A stretch of DNA of 64,000 nucleotides from Tenodera sinensis (lineage: Eukaryota > Arthropoda > Insecta > Mantodea > Mantidae). Made by a program: the position numbers and the translations under genes. The notes beneath the pieces were generated by a model, which was given only the letters and a program-made list of their open reading frames with translations, was not told the origin of the DNA and ran no database searches. Position 1 is the stretch's first letter; the number at the start of each line of letters is the position of its first letter. The stretch is from the NCBI GenBank assembly GCA_030765045.1, contig CM060965.1, positions 61,160,787-61,224,786 of the forward strand. The letters run 5' to 3'. Of the stretch, positions 26,101 to 33,012 are shown in pieces.

Positions 26101-29100
26101 TCTTATGCGTGGTGATCAAAACCGCAGTTGGGCTCCCCATGTGGTTTGCAGAAATTGTGCTAGCCGGTTAAGAGGGTGGTTAAAGAATAAACTGACAGTT
26201 TCTATGCCTTTTGCAATTCTGATGGTATGGAGGGAACCAATGAACCATATTGATGATTGCTATTTTTGTGTGACTAAAATTACAGGACTCTGATATTACG
26301 GTGACTTTACGTTTTATTTATAAATGACTAGAAGTGTAAGTACACAATTCACTAAAAAACTGAGGGTGCTAAACAAAAACAAAGGCCTATTTGAACTCAG
26401 TACGTCAAAATACATAAGAAATGAAACATTTTGGGTAAAAAAAAATTTCAAGGTCAGTTTTGTTGTCCAGTGTAATTAAAAACTTGCAACACAAGGAGAT
26501 GGATGGGAAGAAAATACAACATTTTAAGGTTCTTTCCACTAGTATTTTCTTGCACTGTTCTAATTAATGATTAGGCACGAAACCTCTCCTTCAACAATGC
26601 GAGGTTGTCGAAGCTTCAACTATATGGTGAACATGACTGAAGGTTGCAAAAGGGTACACTCAGGTGAAACATGCACAGAATACTGCAAGTTAGAATGATT
26701 CGCTTATCGCCAACCAGTCCAGACATATGGAAACAGGTTCTAAACCCCCCTCTCAAATGCCATGTGCTACACTTGTGTCAAACATACGTTGATATCTTGA
26801 CTACAAAAGAATTGCTTCATCTCTATTAATGATACAAAACCTTTAACTCTGTGGTTTGAATTATCTTTTCTTACATATTGGAAAGAGTAAACTGAGACAG
26901 AAAAATTCAATGCCATAGCCGGGATTTGAACCACAGGTCTACCAGTTACCATCCAGCTGCTCTAACCATTAAGCTACCATGGCCAACGTGCCAACATGAC
27001 ATTAAGTTTTCCAACTAACTCACATTTTTACTTTATCTACTGGTAAGTAGAAGTATTGTATTCCACCCAAAAGTTTGACATCGAGATTTCACCGGAAATA
27101 TGTTTTGAGAACCCCTGAATCCAAAAAAAAAAAAAAGCATTTTTAGAAAAAGGTCTGTGTGTCAGTGTTTGTGTGTGTGCCACTCTGTGGACAATATAAC
27201 TCAAAAATGAAAAGTATTTAAAAACCAAAGTTGGTATTTAAGTTTAATGTGTTTCAAGGATGCAGTACAAAGATTTTGAAGAAAATAACCTCACCCTAAA
27301 CTACCCTTTACATGGAAAATTTTTCGAAAATTTTGATTTTCTTGAAAATGTCTCAAACGATTTTGATTAAAATGTCATATGTTTGAGATATTTTTATGCC
27401 AAATGAAATGTATATCTTGAATTTTCCTCTGTAGTCGTATTTACTCTGGACGACTTCTACATAACTGGTAAACCGTTAGAGATAGACCAAATCATAGGTA
27501 CTATAGAAAAAATTTAGATCTTGCTAAAATATACAATTTATGTCTAAACAAATTTTCTTGTAGGGTGAACCATTTTGGAGAAATTCCTTGTTATGTGTGT
27601 GAGTTTCAGATAACTTAAAACTTTCGTGAAATGGATCATCATTCATTTTTTATACATTAAGTGTGCAAAGAGAACAGAATCTCAAAGCTTTAAAAGATTT
27701 GACTATCGCACAAAGCCTACTGTATTCTAACATTCCCCTTGCACCTACAAGGAAATAAGCAATAAGATAATATGTACAAATGTTTATCTCAACAAACATG
27801 AAGAACATAGAGGATTAAGAGTTTGTAAGAATGGTCAGAACAAGAGTAGAGAAAGTTATGTGAGTGGAACACATAAAATTTTTCTTGTAAACACACAAGG
27901 AGATCTCAATTCATATGAGATAACATACCTTAATGGTGACTTACAATACTGTAAGTATTTAAGTCCTGTGTTCAAATCCCGGCTATGGCATTGAAGTTTT
28001 CAGTCTCATTCTACCCTTTCCAATCCTGTCCTACACACGGCTAATATATGGAAGAATGATTCATTGCATTCTTACATATTGTTGACAATTCTTTAACATT
28101 TCTGAGTATATCTCTTATTTTTCTGAAAGGTTCCTTTTTTCTAAGCTTGTGTACCCTATTTCATTGTTGTAAAGGTGGCAACCCTAATACCAACTGTAAG
28201 TTGCAGCAAGTGGGAGACAGCTAAAGCAGCCAAATAAGATTGAATATCAAGAATTAAATCTTGAAGAATTGAAAGCATTTATATGCTTTATGTTCTTTTC
28301 AGCTATACTATTCAACTATATTCAAACAATGAAAGTTTAGAAGAAACGTTTGCAACGGATGGTACAGGTCAGAAGATATTCAAGCGTATAATGTCCTTGA
28401 AACATATCAAAAAAGCCTAGAAAGTTTGGCCTTAAAATGAAGATTTTGAAGAACACCCTTTTTTAATGGATATTAAATTTTTAAATGAACTGAACAAAAG
28501 TATTGGAAAGCTCTTGTTATTCAACAGATAACTTATCACTTTGCCCCTGCAAAATAACGGTAGCATCCTTCAGATTAATGACTGGTAGCGATTGTCTTGC
28601 AAGATCTGGAATCTTGCCTTCTCCCATTTGTCACGTGATATGGGAGTAGAAATGAATAAAGACCACTGCAGTCCATTATCTAATGAACCTTCAGAAGTGC
28701 AGAAATATTGTAAGACATGGATGCTAATGGCTTTGTTGCCAAAAGCATGGCATTAAACGGAAACTTAAGTAGATATGCCCAAGAGAAACAAACAAATTTC
28801 AAGTTTTTTCTATTTAACACAAAGAGAAAAGTACTTTCATCCCTGGTTTTCATGAAAACATAATAATAATACCACATGTGTCAAAAAAAAAAAAAAAAAA
28901 GTTGTAGTTTGGGTTTCCTCTATGCACCACACAGCTCAAGTTTCAGAGGAAACTAAAAAGCCAGAAATAATTACTTTCATAATGGCACTAAGGTAGAAGT
29001 GGATGCCTGAGAAATGTACAGTATATCCCACCAGCTGCAGGACTCACAGATGACATCCTGCTGTTTTCTATGCTCTACGGAACATTTGACTGGTGAATTC

Positions 29101-30318
29101 AGCAGTCATTTATTTCACTGTATGACATCAGGAGAAAGCTCAACTTGACTTCATTAAATCTCTAGTGAAGTAAATAAAACAGAACACATCTTACAAGATG
29201 GATGTTCACTAGCCATGTTCCATGCCAGATTTGAATAAGTATATCTGATATCTTTAAGTTTTCCAACAATGCATCAACGGGACTTATTAAAATATGTAAG
29301 ACATTCCATGTCCTCGTGGCAACAAGAAAACAAAACAGAACTGCTCTGTATGCAGGGCATCAGTGTGTAGAGAATGTAGAAACATGTATATATCTATTCA
29401 TTGCAAATGGGTATTACCCAGTGGCAGAAATAAATGTACAAATTAATAGTATAAAAAAAGCATAAGTGCATAAACAGTAGTAACAAATGAACAATAATAA
29501 TATGAATAAAACTGTTCATCAGGTTAATATAGCTACCAGCTTAGGGTTTTGTAATATAAAAGCTAGTTTTTTAAATCACTAATAACTAATTTACACTTAT
29601 TAATTACCTATCCTGTCAGTATGAACAATAACTCTGTATCTAGTATTCATGTTGTTTGTCACACCTGAATTTGACCTAAAAGAACTGAAATTTTTTATAA
29701 TGGAGTTCCTGTCTGTGATAAAATATGCATTATTCTTTACTGTTTGAGATTGCCAATCTTGTGATGATCAATGCTTATTTTGTCTTCCTATTTTGAGTTT
29801 CTTTACCTTTGATAAACTGTATTGAACAACTTGTCAAAGTAGCAATATACTTTCAGTACAGCACATGTTCACTCTTAAACAATTAACCAATGTAATCTTA
29901 GTGTTCAATCTTGTCACAATGTACTTCTCAAACCATTAAATTGTCAAATACAGTATACACATTAAATTTTATGACTGGGTAGAAAAAAACCCACATCCCA
30001 ATTATGTGTCAAAATATGTACACTCTTGGTTACGTGATAAAGTACCACCCTCATCCCCGTTGATTTTACTAGGCTTAAAACTATCCGTTAGTATAAATAA
30101 TTCAAGAATGCCGATGCCGACATGTAACAATTTAACCTTCAGATTCTTTGTTGATGAATGGCTGTACCTTTCTTTCCATTGTTTATAACCCCTTCAACTG
30201 CACCTGATTCAATTTTCTTGGCGGTTTTCTTTTGAAACCTAAACTTTCGAAGGTTGTTTAATAGGCTAGGACTCCCAGATTCTTTGTCACCAGAGCCAGA
30301 ACTTGAGTCCTGTGACAT
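4273..30318 (-). CDS. SMARCAD1: SMARCAD1/Etl1-type SNF2 chromatin remodeller, N-terminal half (gene model)
   Basis: Seven coding exons with compatible phases: 30318-30204, 23306-23122, 12851-12728, 12404-12305, 6942-6774, 4962-4775 and 4469-4273, giving 359 codons plus one base. The protein is a nuclear, DNA-dependent ATPase that remodels nucleosomes and, in known family members, acts in heterochromatin maintenance and DNA end resection. In order it shows an N-terminal FRF motif (LNNLRKFRFQKK), an acidic Ser/Glu-rich linker, a CUE ubiquitin-binding fold (FLADAFPAVDKM through SNWSLEEAMSHL), a basic tract, a helical segment with CSQKKAEAIIENRPFSGW, a second helical segment ending in EQPSTLSPG, and the start of the SNF2 motor with Walker A in GILADEMGLGKT. 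The last in-window donor is TTAG|GTGAGC, so the rest of the ATPase lies beyond the left edge. The order of segments matches vertebrate SMARCAD1. Introns reach about 10 kb and are full of transposons. Confidence 0.93.
4470..4774 (-). other. SMARCAD1 intron, 305 bp, nothing recognised
   Basis: AT-rich intron between exons 6 and 7, with donor GG|GTAGGA and acceptor tttcag. I see no repeat or coding remnant in it. Confidence 0.7.
4775..4962 (-). CDS. SMARCAD1: SMARCAD1 exon 6 in window: helical segment before the ATPase
   Basis: Acceptor ttcttacag before 4962, donor CCAGG|GTAGG after 4775. 188 bp, starting in phase 0 and ending two bases into a codon. Encodes VQKFQDGKFLGTELLNSAQ, CRHVVQALMKKCSKLAAQ and EQPSTLSPG. 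In vertebrate SMARCAD1 a similar RDVVIRLMNKC segment and an EQPS motif directly precede the motor, so the junction to exon 7 is well supported. Confidence 0.9.
5113..5187. repeat. (CA)n/(CG)n dinucleotide microsatellite
   Basis: Starts as mixed ACGC, continues as a long pure AC tract and ends in a short AT run. It lies beside the 3' side of the SINE at 5190-5325. Open frames of repeated Cys/Val across it are artefacts. Confidence 0.95.
5190..5325 (-). mobile_element. tRNA-derived SINE
   Basis: On the minus strand from 5325 the sequence reads like a tRNA gene head: an A-box region in TGGTCTGGTGGTTAGCATGC and a B-box GGTTTGATTGCC at about 5271-5259, followed by a non-tRNA body running into the CA tract. 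No CCA end or good cloverleaf is evident, so a SINE rather than a functional tRNA gene. Confidence 0.6.
6774..6942 (-). CDS. SMARCAD1: SMARCAD1 exon 5 in window: CSQKKA helical motif
   Basis: Acceptor tcttttacag before 6942, donor GATCTG|GTAAGA after 6774. The first base completes a Ser codon begun in exon 4, and the exon ends in phase 0. Encodes SDDSDAEISDELTG, then VLEFLSTATVGELQVMPR and CSQKKAEAIIENRPFSGW, a segment found at the same place in vertebrate SMARCAD1 (CSQKKAQKI, LRPFNSW). Confidence 0.93.
8993..9156 (-). mobile_element. 3'-terminal fragment of the I-clade LINE family seen at 44 kb and 57 kb
   Basis: Minus strand encodes IGIYSSPLCLLCDLQEE and then the same C-terminal tail and GTTAGCTAATGCTGG terminus as the better copies at 44151 and 52463. 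Relative to them it has lost about 10 bp after the Cys/His knuckle. 5'-truncated to about 160 bp. Confidence 0.85.
9851..10012. repeat. long inverted repeat (hairpin), about 42-bp arms
   Basis: The left arm 9851-9896 and the right arm 9971-10012 are reverse complements apart from a 2-bp insertion. The core is TTAGAAACTAAAAACTTCAC against GTGAAGTTTTTAGTTTCTAA. They are separated by about 74 bp. There is no coding content. It could be a fold-back MITE or a duplicated inverted segment. Confidence 0.85.
10854..11460 (+). mobile_element. 5'-truncated CR1-like LINE, ORF2 C-terminus and 3' tail
   Basis: Plus strand encodes the end of a reverse transcriptase ORF: YGIKFWG in one frame, then, after an apparent one-base slip in a run of G, GAKCERIFIIQKRAIRILSG and on to IKLHNKLPANIKEI and KSFLLQHTFYSVSEYL with a stop at 11292. 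The tail ends GGTGAATAAACATAAAC. The same C-terminal style occurs in the LINE at 545-4148 and in the one at 13.8-19.4 kb. Confidence 0.8.
12305..12404 (-). CDS. SMARCAD1: SMARCAD1 exon 4 in window: basic tract and acidic linker
   Basis: Acceptor ctacag before 12404, with a polypyrimidine tract formed by the A(25) run at 12413-12437. Donor GACAG|GTACCT after 12305. 100 bp. Encodes KRRRIDDIEEDRDDGEEG and ENPYADTRVFD, joining exon 5 at a Ser codon. The basic stretch just upstream could be a nuclear localisation signal. Confidence 0.88.
12413..12437 (-). repeat. poly(A) run serving as intron polypyrimidine tract
   Basis: About 25 consecutive A on the plus strand, which is U-rich in the SMARCAD1 transcript and sits immediately before the acceptor of exon 4. 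Confidence 0.8.
12728..12851 (-). CDS. SMARCAD1: SMARCAD1 exon 3 in window: second half of the CUE domain
   Basis: Acceptor tctatag before 12851, donor AAAAAAG|GTAACA after 12728. 124 bp, starting in phase 0. Encodes VLQDVLVSSNWSLEEAMSHL, the C-terminal helices of a CUE fold that begins in exon 2, then SERNSPPVKRKHSPISRPRK, a basic tract likely to help nuclear import or nucleosome binding. Confidence 0.92.
13332..13560. other. unclassified moderately GC-rich repeat-like block
   Basis: A block beginning CTTAACCCCTAACATGC with a short perfect hairpin CCTCTGATT-GGT-AATCAGAGG near 13373. Composition differs from the AT-rich intron around it, which suggests an inserted element. I could not find a matching opposite end. 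Confidence 0.35.
13569..13636 (+). mobile_element. short 3' fragment of the I-clade LINE, plus orientation
   Basis: ATTGGAGAGCAAGAGGATTA through CAGCATTAG followed by CAACAACA matches the last about 65 bp of the I-clade LINE at 44151-45430 and 52463-60194, here on the plus strand. Confidence 0.8.
13840..14372 (+). pseudogene. LINE ORF1 remnant with SGNH esterase-like domain
   Basis: The frame from 13843 reads LIVGDSMIKSAGQ (block I, G-D-S), a conserved Arg-Cys-Phe-Leu-Gly-Ile segment, then VVHAGSNNIKPAV. A later frame reads SELPKARIVISGMIRQGD and, near 14265, EFGRDGIHLNCRRS with the catalytic-type D-G-I-H. This is the plan of the esterase domain known from ORF1 of CR1-type LINEs. Broken by at least two frameshifts and several stops. 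Confidence 0.65.
15768..16148 (-). mobile_element. tRNA-derived SINE with 12-bp target-site duplication
   Basis: Minus-strand head from 16148: GTTGCCATGGCCAAGCAGTT (A-box region) and GGGTTTGATCCC (B-box, near 16105). The body runs to about 15785, and a purine-rich tail follows. It is flanked by ACTAGTACTGTC at 15756-15767 and ACTAATACTATC at 16149-16160, a 12-bp duplication with two G/A differences. The LINE reading frame resumes in register across it (Thr-Ser-Thr-Val, then Asn-Cys-Ile). Confidence 0.8.
16477..16698. mobile_element. 222-bp Penelope-terminus fold-back insertion with 12-bp TSD
   Basis: Flanked by AATGTATAGGAG (16465-16476) and AATGTATAAGAG (16699-16710), one mismatch in 12 bp. 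The 30-bp arms 16477-16506 and 16634-16663 are perfect inverted repeats (core AGAATATGCTTCCGGGCTAA). Weaker inverted similarity continues inward through CTGGGCTC. The right end carries CGGCCGTGAAAGCC, the same terminal motif as the Penelope element at 37984-39821. The LINE coding resumes with Met-Tyr-Lys-Arg after it. It holds no protein-coding sequence. Confidence 0.75.
16536..16576 (-). ncRNA. degenerate hammerhead-like motif in Penelope terminus
   Basis: Minus strand: stem I CCA/TGG, core CTTATGA (consensus CUGANGA with G5 changed to U), one extra U, stem II GCATGC...GCAAGC with one A-A mismatch, then GAAAC and GCC. Homologous in position to the better motif at 38078-38120. The core substitutions predict no activity. 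Confidence 0.4.
17406..18062 (-). CDS. Penelope-like element: linker and GIY-YIG endonuclease, 5'-truncated
   Basis: An open frame on the minus strand from about 18060 to the stop at 17406; the in-frame Met at 17903 is not the real start. The N-terminal part is a Lys-rich linker (NGFPKELVDKKVKRAEKK). The endonuclease reads KSGIYQIECSDCNEIYIG, then KTKRNLEIRSKEH, matching the GIY and YIG blocks, a Cys pair between them and a following catalytic-type Arg, as in endonuclease-bearing Penelopes. The C-terminus is FIELPPEEASPSAP. The RT domain is absent (truncated 5' side). No stop codons interrupt it, so the insertion may be fairly young. Confidence 0.8.
   Translation of the reverse strand, partial: PLSAEEYKTEYYKIIEIAQKNGFPKELVDKKVKRAEKKKLLKETTTLTEAKTKMIFKKFTYHSWAFDKFKKVFKEYNIQLAAVNHYSIKNLPLLNIKDAIPPNKKSGIYQIECSDCNEIYIGKTKRNLEIRSKEHVRNIKSKQLEKSAVAFHFWTKNHDIKLEPKLLKHITGKQELSTWEQIFILKNRNRVFNFDIPQRDIFSKFIELPPEEASPSAP
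18090..18333 (+). pseudogene. second, inverted partial GIY-YIG C-terminus of the Penelope dimer
   Basis: Plus strand from 18090: LEKSAVAFHFWTKNHDIKL, LLKHITGKQELSTWEQIF and RDIFSKFIELPPEETPEEA. It is almost identical to the minus-strand unit except for a 12-bp duplication (Glu-Thr-Pro-Glu added) near the end. It lacks the GIY and YIG blocks. Confidence 0.8.
19423..21824. other. AT-rich SMARCAD1 intron, no clear gene
   Basis: No intact coding region. On the minus strand about 20810-20400 can be read as a broken Lys/Ser-rich peptide (KSLAARKSMSRWQTGKSQG, later RVAKLKEEEAKQLAEG) that looks like a transposon-associated or retroposed coding remnant. I cannot name it. At 21252-21515 a short open frame on the plus strand has no recognised motif. 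Otherwise nothing is seen. Confidence 0.4.
21825..21940 (-). mobile_element. tRNA-derived SINE
   Basis: Minus-strand head: CCATGGCATAGGGGTAAC (A-box like TGGCNNAGNNGG) and GGGTTCAAACTC (B-box, about 21893-21882). The body continues with GGTGGAGGGTGATGAAGC. No tRNA 3' acceptor structure is seen. Confidence 0.6.
21941..23121. other. SMARCAD1 intron with unassigned open frames
   Basis: Two plus-strand frames (22180-22470, Ser/Lys/His-rich; 22473-22688, ending in a hydrophobic stretch) have no recognised family and no supporting splice or start context. They could be eroded LINE ORF1 sequence. I see no other feature. Confidence 0.35.
23122..23306 (-). CDS. SMARCAD1: SMARCAD1 exon 2 in window: acidic linker and first half of CUE domain
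   Basis: Acceptor tttgttacag before 23306, donor AAAATG|GTTAGT after 23122. 185 bp. The first two bases complete an Asp codon begun by the last G of exon 1. Encodes SESTSETSSSSDNMEIPRK, an acidic stretch ESDESEEENSAD, then TLKFLADAFPAVDKM, the first CUE helix with its Phe-Pro turn. Exon 3 continues the fold in phase. Confidence 0.9.
23307..24255. other. SMARCAD1 intron with one acidic open frame
   Basis: Mostly AT-rich intron. A minus-strand frame at about 23773-23616 encodes an acidic peptide (FEFNNNDEAVSEIEEQ). Its acceptor and possible donors do not fit the phase of exon 2, so it is not included in the gene model. Confidence 0.4.
24256..24665 (+). pseudogene. piggyBac transposase N-terminal remnant
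   Basis: Starts with an acidic frame (MQADDPTLSDLVQDAIEAEE). After a stop and frameshift it reads YCGKNGHKWHKK, then DIIAYLQEVFGSGRKLSP and ILIEAVVHTN. The K-N-G-H-K-W block and the final hydrophobic segment ending V-x-H-T-N are landmarks of the region just before the catalytic core in piggyBac transposases. The rest of a piggyBac transposase appears 3.5 kb further right (28200-29395). Whether the two belong to one element is unproved. Confidence 0.55.
24666..25653. other. AT-rich stretch, nothing recognised
   Basis: Between the piggyBac-like remnant and the tandem repeat I see only short frames without motif support. Confidence 0.5.
25654..25912 (+). repeat. three imperfect tandem units of about 75-98 bp
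   Basis: Units begin at about 25654, 25730 and 25815. Each reads TGTTTATTTTT, a CCCTA-type pyrimidine block, TTATCTTATGTTTACTTG, then TTTCATCCATAGCAGA. They diverge by substitutions and small indels. The array lies about 70 bp upstream of the CxxC orphan reading frame at 25979. Confidence 0.75.
25979..26292 (+). pseudogene. CxxC-type orphan protein fragment common in arthropod repeats
   Basis: The frame reads INHPDNFCYVCSEHAIKS, then KTYELYFDLMRGDQNRSW, APHVVCRNCASRLRGWLK and MPFAILMVWREPMNHIDD, CYFCVTKITG. Paired cysteines (FCYVC, VCRNC, CYFC) suggest a zinc-binding fold. I recognise this as an uncharacterised, often repeated arthropod protein likely linked to a DNA transposon; its function is unknown. 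An in-frame TGA at 25985 separates the upstream ATG (25979) from the next one (25988), and the frame ends just after the CYFC block, so this is a truncated copy. Confidence 0.6.
26865..26987 (-). mobile_element. tRNA-derived SINE (family S1)
   Basis: Minus-strand head: GGCCATGGTAGCTTAATGGT (A-box region) and GTGGTTCAAATCCCGG (B-box, about 26934-26919), followed by CTATGGCATTGAATTTTTC. The same B-box-to-tail segment recurs at 27955-28055, 43758-43871 and 63950-64000, defining a family. Confidence 0.75.
27025..27885 (+). repeat. dispersed repeat R1, copy 1
   Basis: About 860 bp starting TTTTACTTTATCTACTGG and ending near GGAACACATAAAATTTTTC. It is clearly homologous to 46583-47828, 50036-50914 and the start of 63538-63672. 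Shared blocks include GAAGTATTGTATTCCACCCA, CTACCCTTTACATGGAAA and GAGTTTGTAAGAATGG. After about 115 bp all copies carry a variable GT/CA-rich tract, here short (27153-27178). I see no terminal repeat, target duplication or reliable protein. Confidence 0.85.
27955..28055 (+). mobile_element. SINE family S1, headless copy
   Basis: Starts inside the tRNA-like part (GTGTTCAAATCCCGGCTATG, B-box at about 27968-27980) and runs through GGCATTGAAGTTTTCAG and ACACACGGCT. Opposite in orientation to the copy at 26865-26987; the two bracket R1 copy 1. Confidence 0.7.
28200..29395 (+). pseudogene. degenerate piggyBac transposase, core and C-terminal zinc-binding domain
   Basis: Shifting frames give the order of blocks expected of a piggyBac transposase: LNLEELKAFICFMFFSAI, then TFATDGTGQKIFKRIMS (28335-28405), much later VVVWVSSMHHTAQVSEETKK and PEIITF (28905-28980), a WPAVFYALRNI-like helix and NSAVIYFTV (29050-29125), and finally CPRGNKKTKQNCSVCRASVC (29310-29370), the C-terminal cysteine-rich domain. 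Frameshifts and stops are frequent, and an A(18) run interrupts it at about 28884. No intact termini were recognised. Confidence 0.75.
29396..30203. other. SMARCAD1 first coding intron, distal part, nothing recognised
   Basis: AT-rich sequence directly downstream (in gene sense) of exon 1. No element or coding remnant is recognised. Confidence 0.5.
30204..30318 (-). CDS. SMARCAD1: SMARCAD1 exon 1 (coding start)
   Basis: The ATG at 30318 opens MSQDSSSGSGDKESGSPS, then LLNNLRKFRFQKKTAKKIES. The L-x-x-L-x-x-F-R-F block matches the N-terminus of vertebrate SMARCAD1 (NLDRFRFEKR). The donor TCAG|GTGCAG at 30203 leaves one base, matching exon 2. An upstream in-frame ATG at 30348 is disfavoured because tatggttttag|GAGACC at 30340-30339 looks like a splice acceptor, which would make 30338-30319 the end of the 5' UTR. 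No 5' UTR exon or promoter was identified. Confidence 0.82.
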
Positions 30319-30773
30319 TTTCTCAAAATACTGGTCTCCTAAAACCATAAGTACAAATAATTAGAGGCTCACTGGGAATTTCAAGACGCTGCTCAAGAAG
30401 ATTTCGCCATTCCGAAAAAAAAAGATAGTTTGTGTGTTTTTATTCGCCACTCACTATGTATTTAAAAGTCACGCTGCTGTCTTGCTTATTAACCCCTACA
30501 AACACTTCCGCAAAGAACGCACAATAACCGGCCACAGAAACACTGGATCAGTGGATATCAGGATATACTACGGACCACAGAAACTATAAAAACATACAGG
30601 TCGCAGAGCAGTGTTGCCAAACGCATTTAAAAAATTTCGCCGCATTAATTAAAAAAGTCGCAAAATTTAAGCTTAAGTCGCTCAATGCGGCTTACTATAA
30701 AATTGTGAAGTTTTCTGTTACTGAAATACTTATAAACAACTAAACATCTGCATTTTCGAAGGATTCTTATAAC

Positions 30774-31931
30774 TAGGACTCGGAAGTTCATGCCCTAAAA
30801 AACACTGAAATATGCATACATATATGCTCTTAAAAACTTGAAAATATGCACTATTAATTAAAACGATTCATGTCCCTATGCAGTAGACAAGACGAGTTAG
30901 TATAAATAAAGTTACCGTATTCCTTAGACGGTGAAGCAGAAGTGGTCCTGCTGCTAGAGTTAACTGCTAAATAGCAGTTCACAACAAACATTTTGCAAAA
31001 ATGTTCAACTGTAAAACATCATATGTTGTCTCGCAAAACACTTTTGTAACGTGAAAAACTTCTTTCCACGTCATAAGATGTTATCGGACATATTTAAATG
31101 ATGTTAACTGTTTTACAGAGAGAGTCAAGTTTCTTGGTGTGACAGATGGTTTTCTTTCGAGGATGTCTCGAATATCGCACATCTGTTTATAACCAGAATT
31201 TTTTTAAATTACATAATTCACTTTTTGTCCTGTGCTACCAGGAACCGAACCTAGGTCACATATTGTTTTTTTTCAAAGACAGTAAGTGATTCATGCAAAG
31301 GAGATCCTATAGCTTCCAATGCCGTTATGGCTGTTGGTAAGAAAGAAAAATGGGCAGATATGAAACTAAGATCCTCTGCTCAAAACGTTGACCTGCACTT
31401 TATCTTTGCTACTATAAACCTCTCAGATAACGTACTGATTATTTTCTACGAACATACATATAATGAAAGGATGTAAACAGGGGATTCACTGCATGACAAC
31501 ATGACTCAGCATTAGTTCTCGCCACCTCGCGAGTTGCATCATCATGTGCAATACTACCAATGTAAAAAAAATATTATACAGATGGAAAAAATAATAAAAA
31601 ACCATAAAAATAATTAAAATATGCAATATAGGGGCTATAATATTGAAATCTTTGTGAGTTGTGTCATCATGTGCAATATTACCAATATGAAAAATATTAT
31701 CCAGATGGAAAACAATAATAAAAAACCATAGAAATCATTAAAATATGCGATATAGGGGCTATAATATTGAAATAATATGCATTTATCAAAAATCAAGAAA
31801 ATATGCAGTTATATGCACTATAAAATCATGTCCAAATAACTGAAAATTCCATAATTCGTCCACATAATGTAAAAGCATACATTTTTAACCCCTATGAAAA
31901 AACATGCAAATGCATGAACTTCCTAGCCCTA
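30774..31931 (-). mobile_element. hAT-family element relic with perfect 8-bp TSD
   Basis: CTTATAAC at 30766-30773 and again at 31932-31939 flanks the element. Terminal inverted repeats: TAGGACTCGGAAGTTCATGC on the left, TAGGGCTAGGAAGTTCATGC on the right (reverse complement). On the minus strand about 31095-30950 encodes a hAT dimerisation-domain remnant (PITSYDVERSFSRYKSVLRD, then a stop). It contains a head-to-tail duplication of about 128 bp (31525-31650 and 31655-31780). About 1.16 kb, so an internally deleted relic. It lies 450 bp upstream of the SMARCAD1 coding start. Confidence 0.88.
31525..31780. repeat. two-unit tandem duplication inside the hAT relic
   Basis: Both units read GAGTTG-CATCATGTGCAATA, ATTA-CAGATGGAAAA and GGGGCTATAATATTGAAAT. 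Roughly 90% similar by eye. Confidence 0.8.
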
Positions 31932-31939
31932 CTTATAAC

Positions 31940-32970
31940 CTGCCCCTGTGTAGGTAGGTTATAAAAGTAATTACTGCCTGATTTAAAATGTCATTGTATG
32001 AATAAGGTTTGCTTACATTAAAACTGGAGAGCCTGAAGAGTATCTTCTTCGTCCTCCATGAGCGTCGGCAGACTTTTTTTCAGGGAGGGGGGGGGGGAGA
32101 CATGTTGGATGTTTGCAATTAAACAATATTAATTCATTATTCTGTTGCCAAAAACTGTAAAAGATGAGTTAATTTGTTGCGGATAAGCATATTAATTTCT
32201 GCTAAATAAAAACTGTTCTTTACAGCAACATTAAAGCAATAGTCTAATAGAAGTTGATTGCACATTACATTTATTATTTTCCAAGGGCGGCCGCGGCTCC
32301 CCCCCCCCCCCCCGCCCATTCGCGACGCCCATGTCGTCCTCTACAATTTTCTCTCTTTGATAAATGTCGTAATTGAAATTCAGCATTGCAGGATAAGGTA
32401 CAAATATGTGACAGTACTGACGATTCTCGTCGTCATTTGTATTGTAAGAATAGATCCTAGAAGATTTATGTTCATATGATTTCTTAGTTTTGTATTAGTC
32501 AGTCACTCGCGAAAATACTCTTTCCGCTGTGGTGTTACTTATGGAAACACTTCAGGCGTTTAACCCAAATGAGGTACGCTCTTTTTAAACATCTCCCGCT
32601 GGGTTTCTAAGCTTAATCACTTCACACCAGACACTCGAGTCATCCTCAGGAATATGCTAATAGAAATAGTTTTCCATCAAAAATTACTACTGTGCTCTTC
32701 AAATGGGAAGGAGTTTGTCCTTGAGCGTCTCCAGACCGGTAACCATTCGGGGTCATGCTGTGTTGTCATATTGCTTTCCCCTTAAGTGGGGCTTGACACG
32801 CGCCAAGAAATATGAAGAGTCAGAGTAATGAACTTGCAATGCTGCGTATGTAACCGTATCTCATTGGCTGCAGATCAGAACTCCTCCCATTGATGCTCAA
32901 GTTATCCAATAGCAGATTTGTCCCTCAGCAATTCTAGAGCAAGTTGGGAGAATAGAACGTGTATGGCTTA
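31940..32970. other. intergenic stretch with poly(G) and poly(C) runs
   Basis: Contains G(13) near 32084-32096 and C(14) near 32300-32313, the latter beside GGGCGGCCGCGGCTC. No gene is recognised. The region separates the SMARCAD1 5' side from the LINE cluster. Confidence 0.6.
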
Positions 32971-33002
32971 AACCAGTGTTTTTCAACCTTTTTCATGACA
33001 CG
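32971..33002 (+). repeat. isolated hAT/MITE-type end
   Basis: CAGTGTTTTTCAACCTTTTT followed by CATGACACGA resembles the common hAT terminal motif CAGTGNTTNNCAACCTTTTT. No opposite end or 8-bp duplication was found nearby, so this is a fragment. Confidence 0.4.
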
Positions 33003-33012
33003 ATCACCCGTC

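Noticed and set aside
30319..30348. Upstream ATG at 30348 as the SMARCAD1 start
   Set aside because: A good splice acceptor lies between it and the ATG at 30318, so it is probably intronic.
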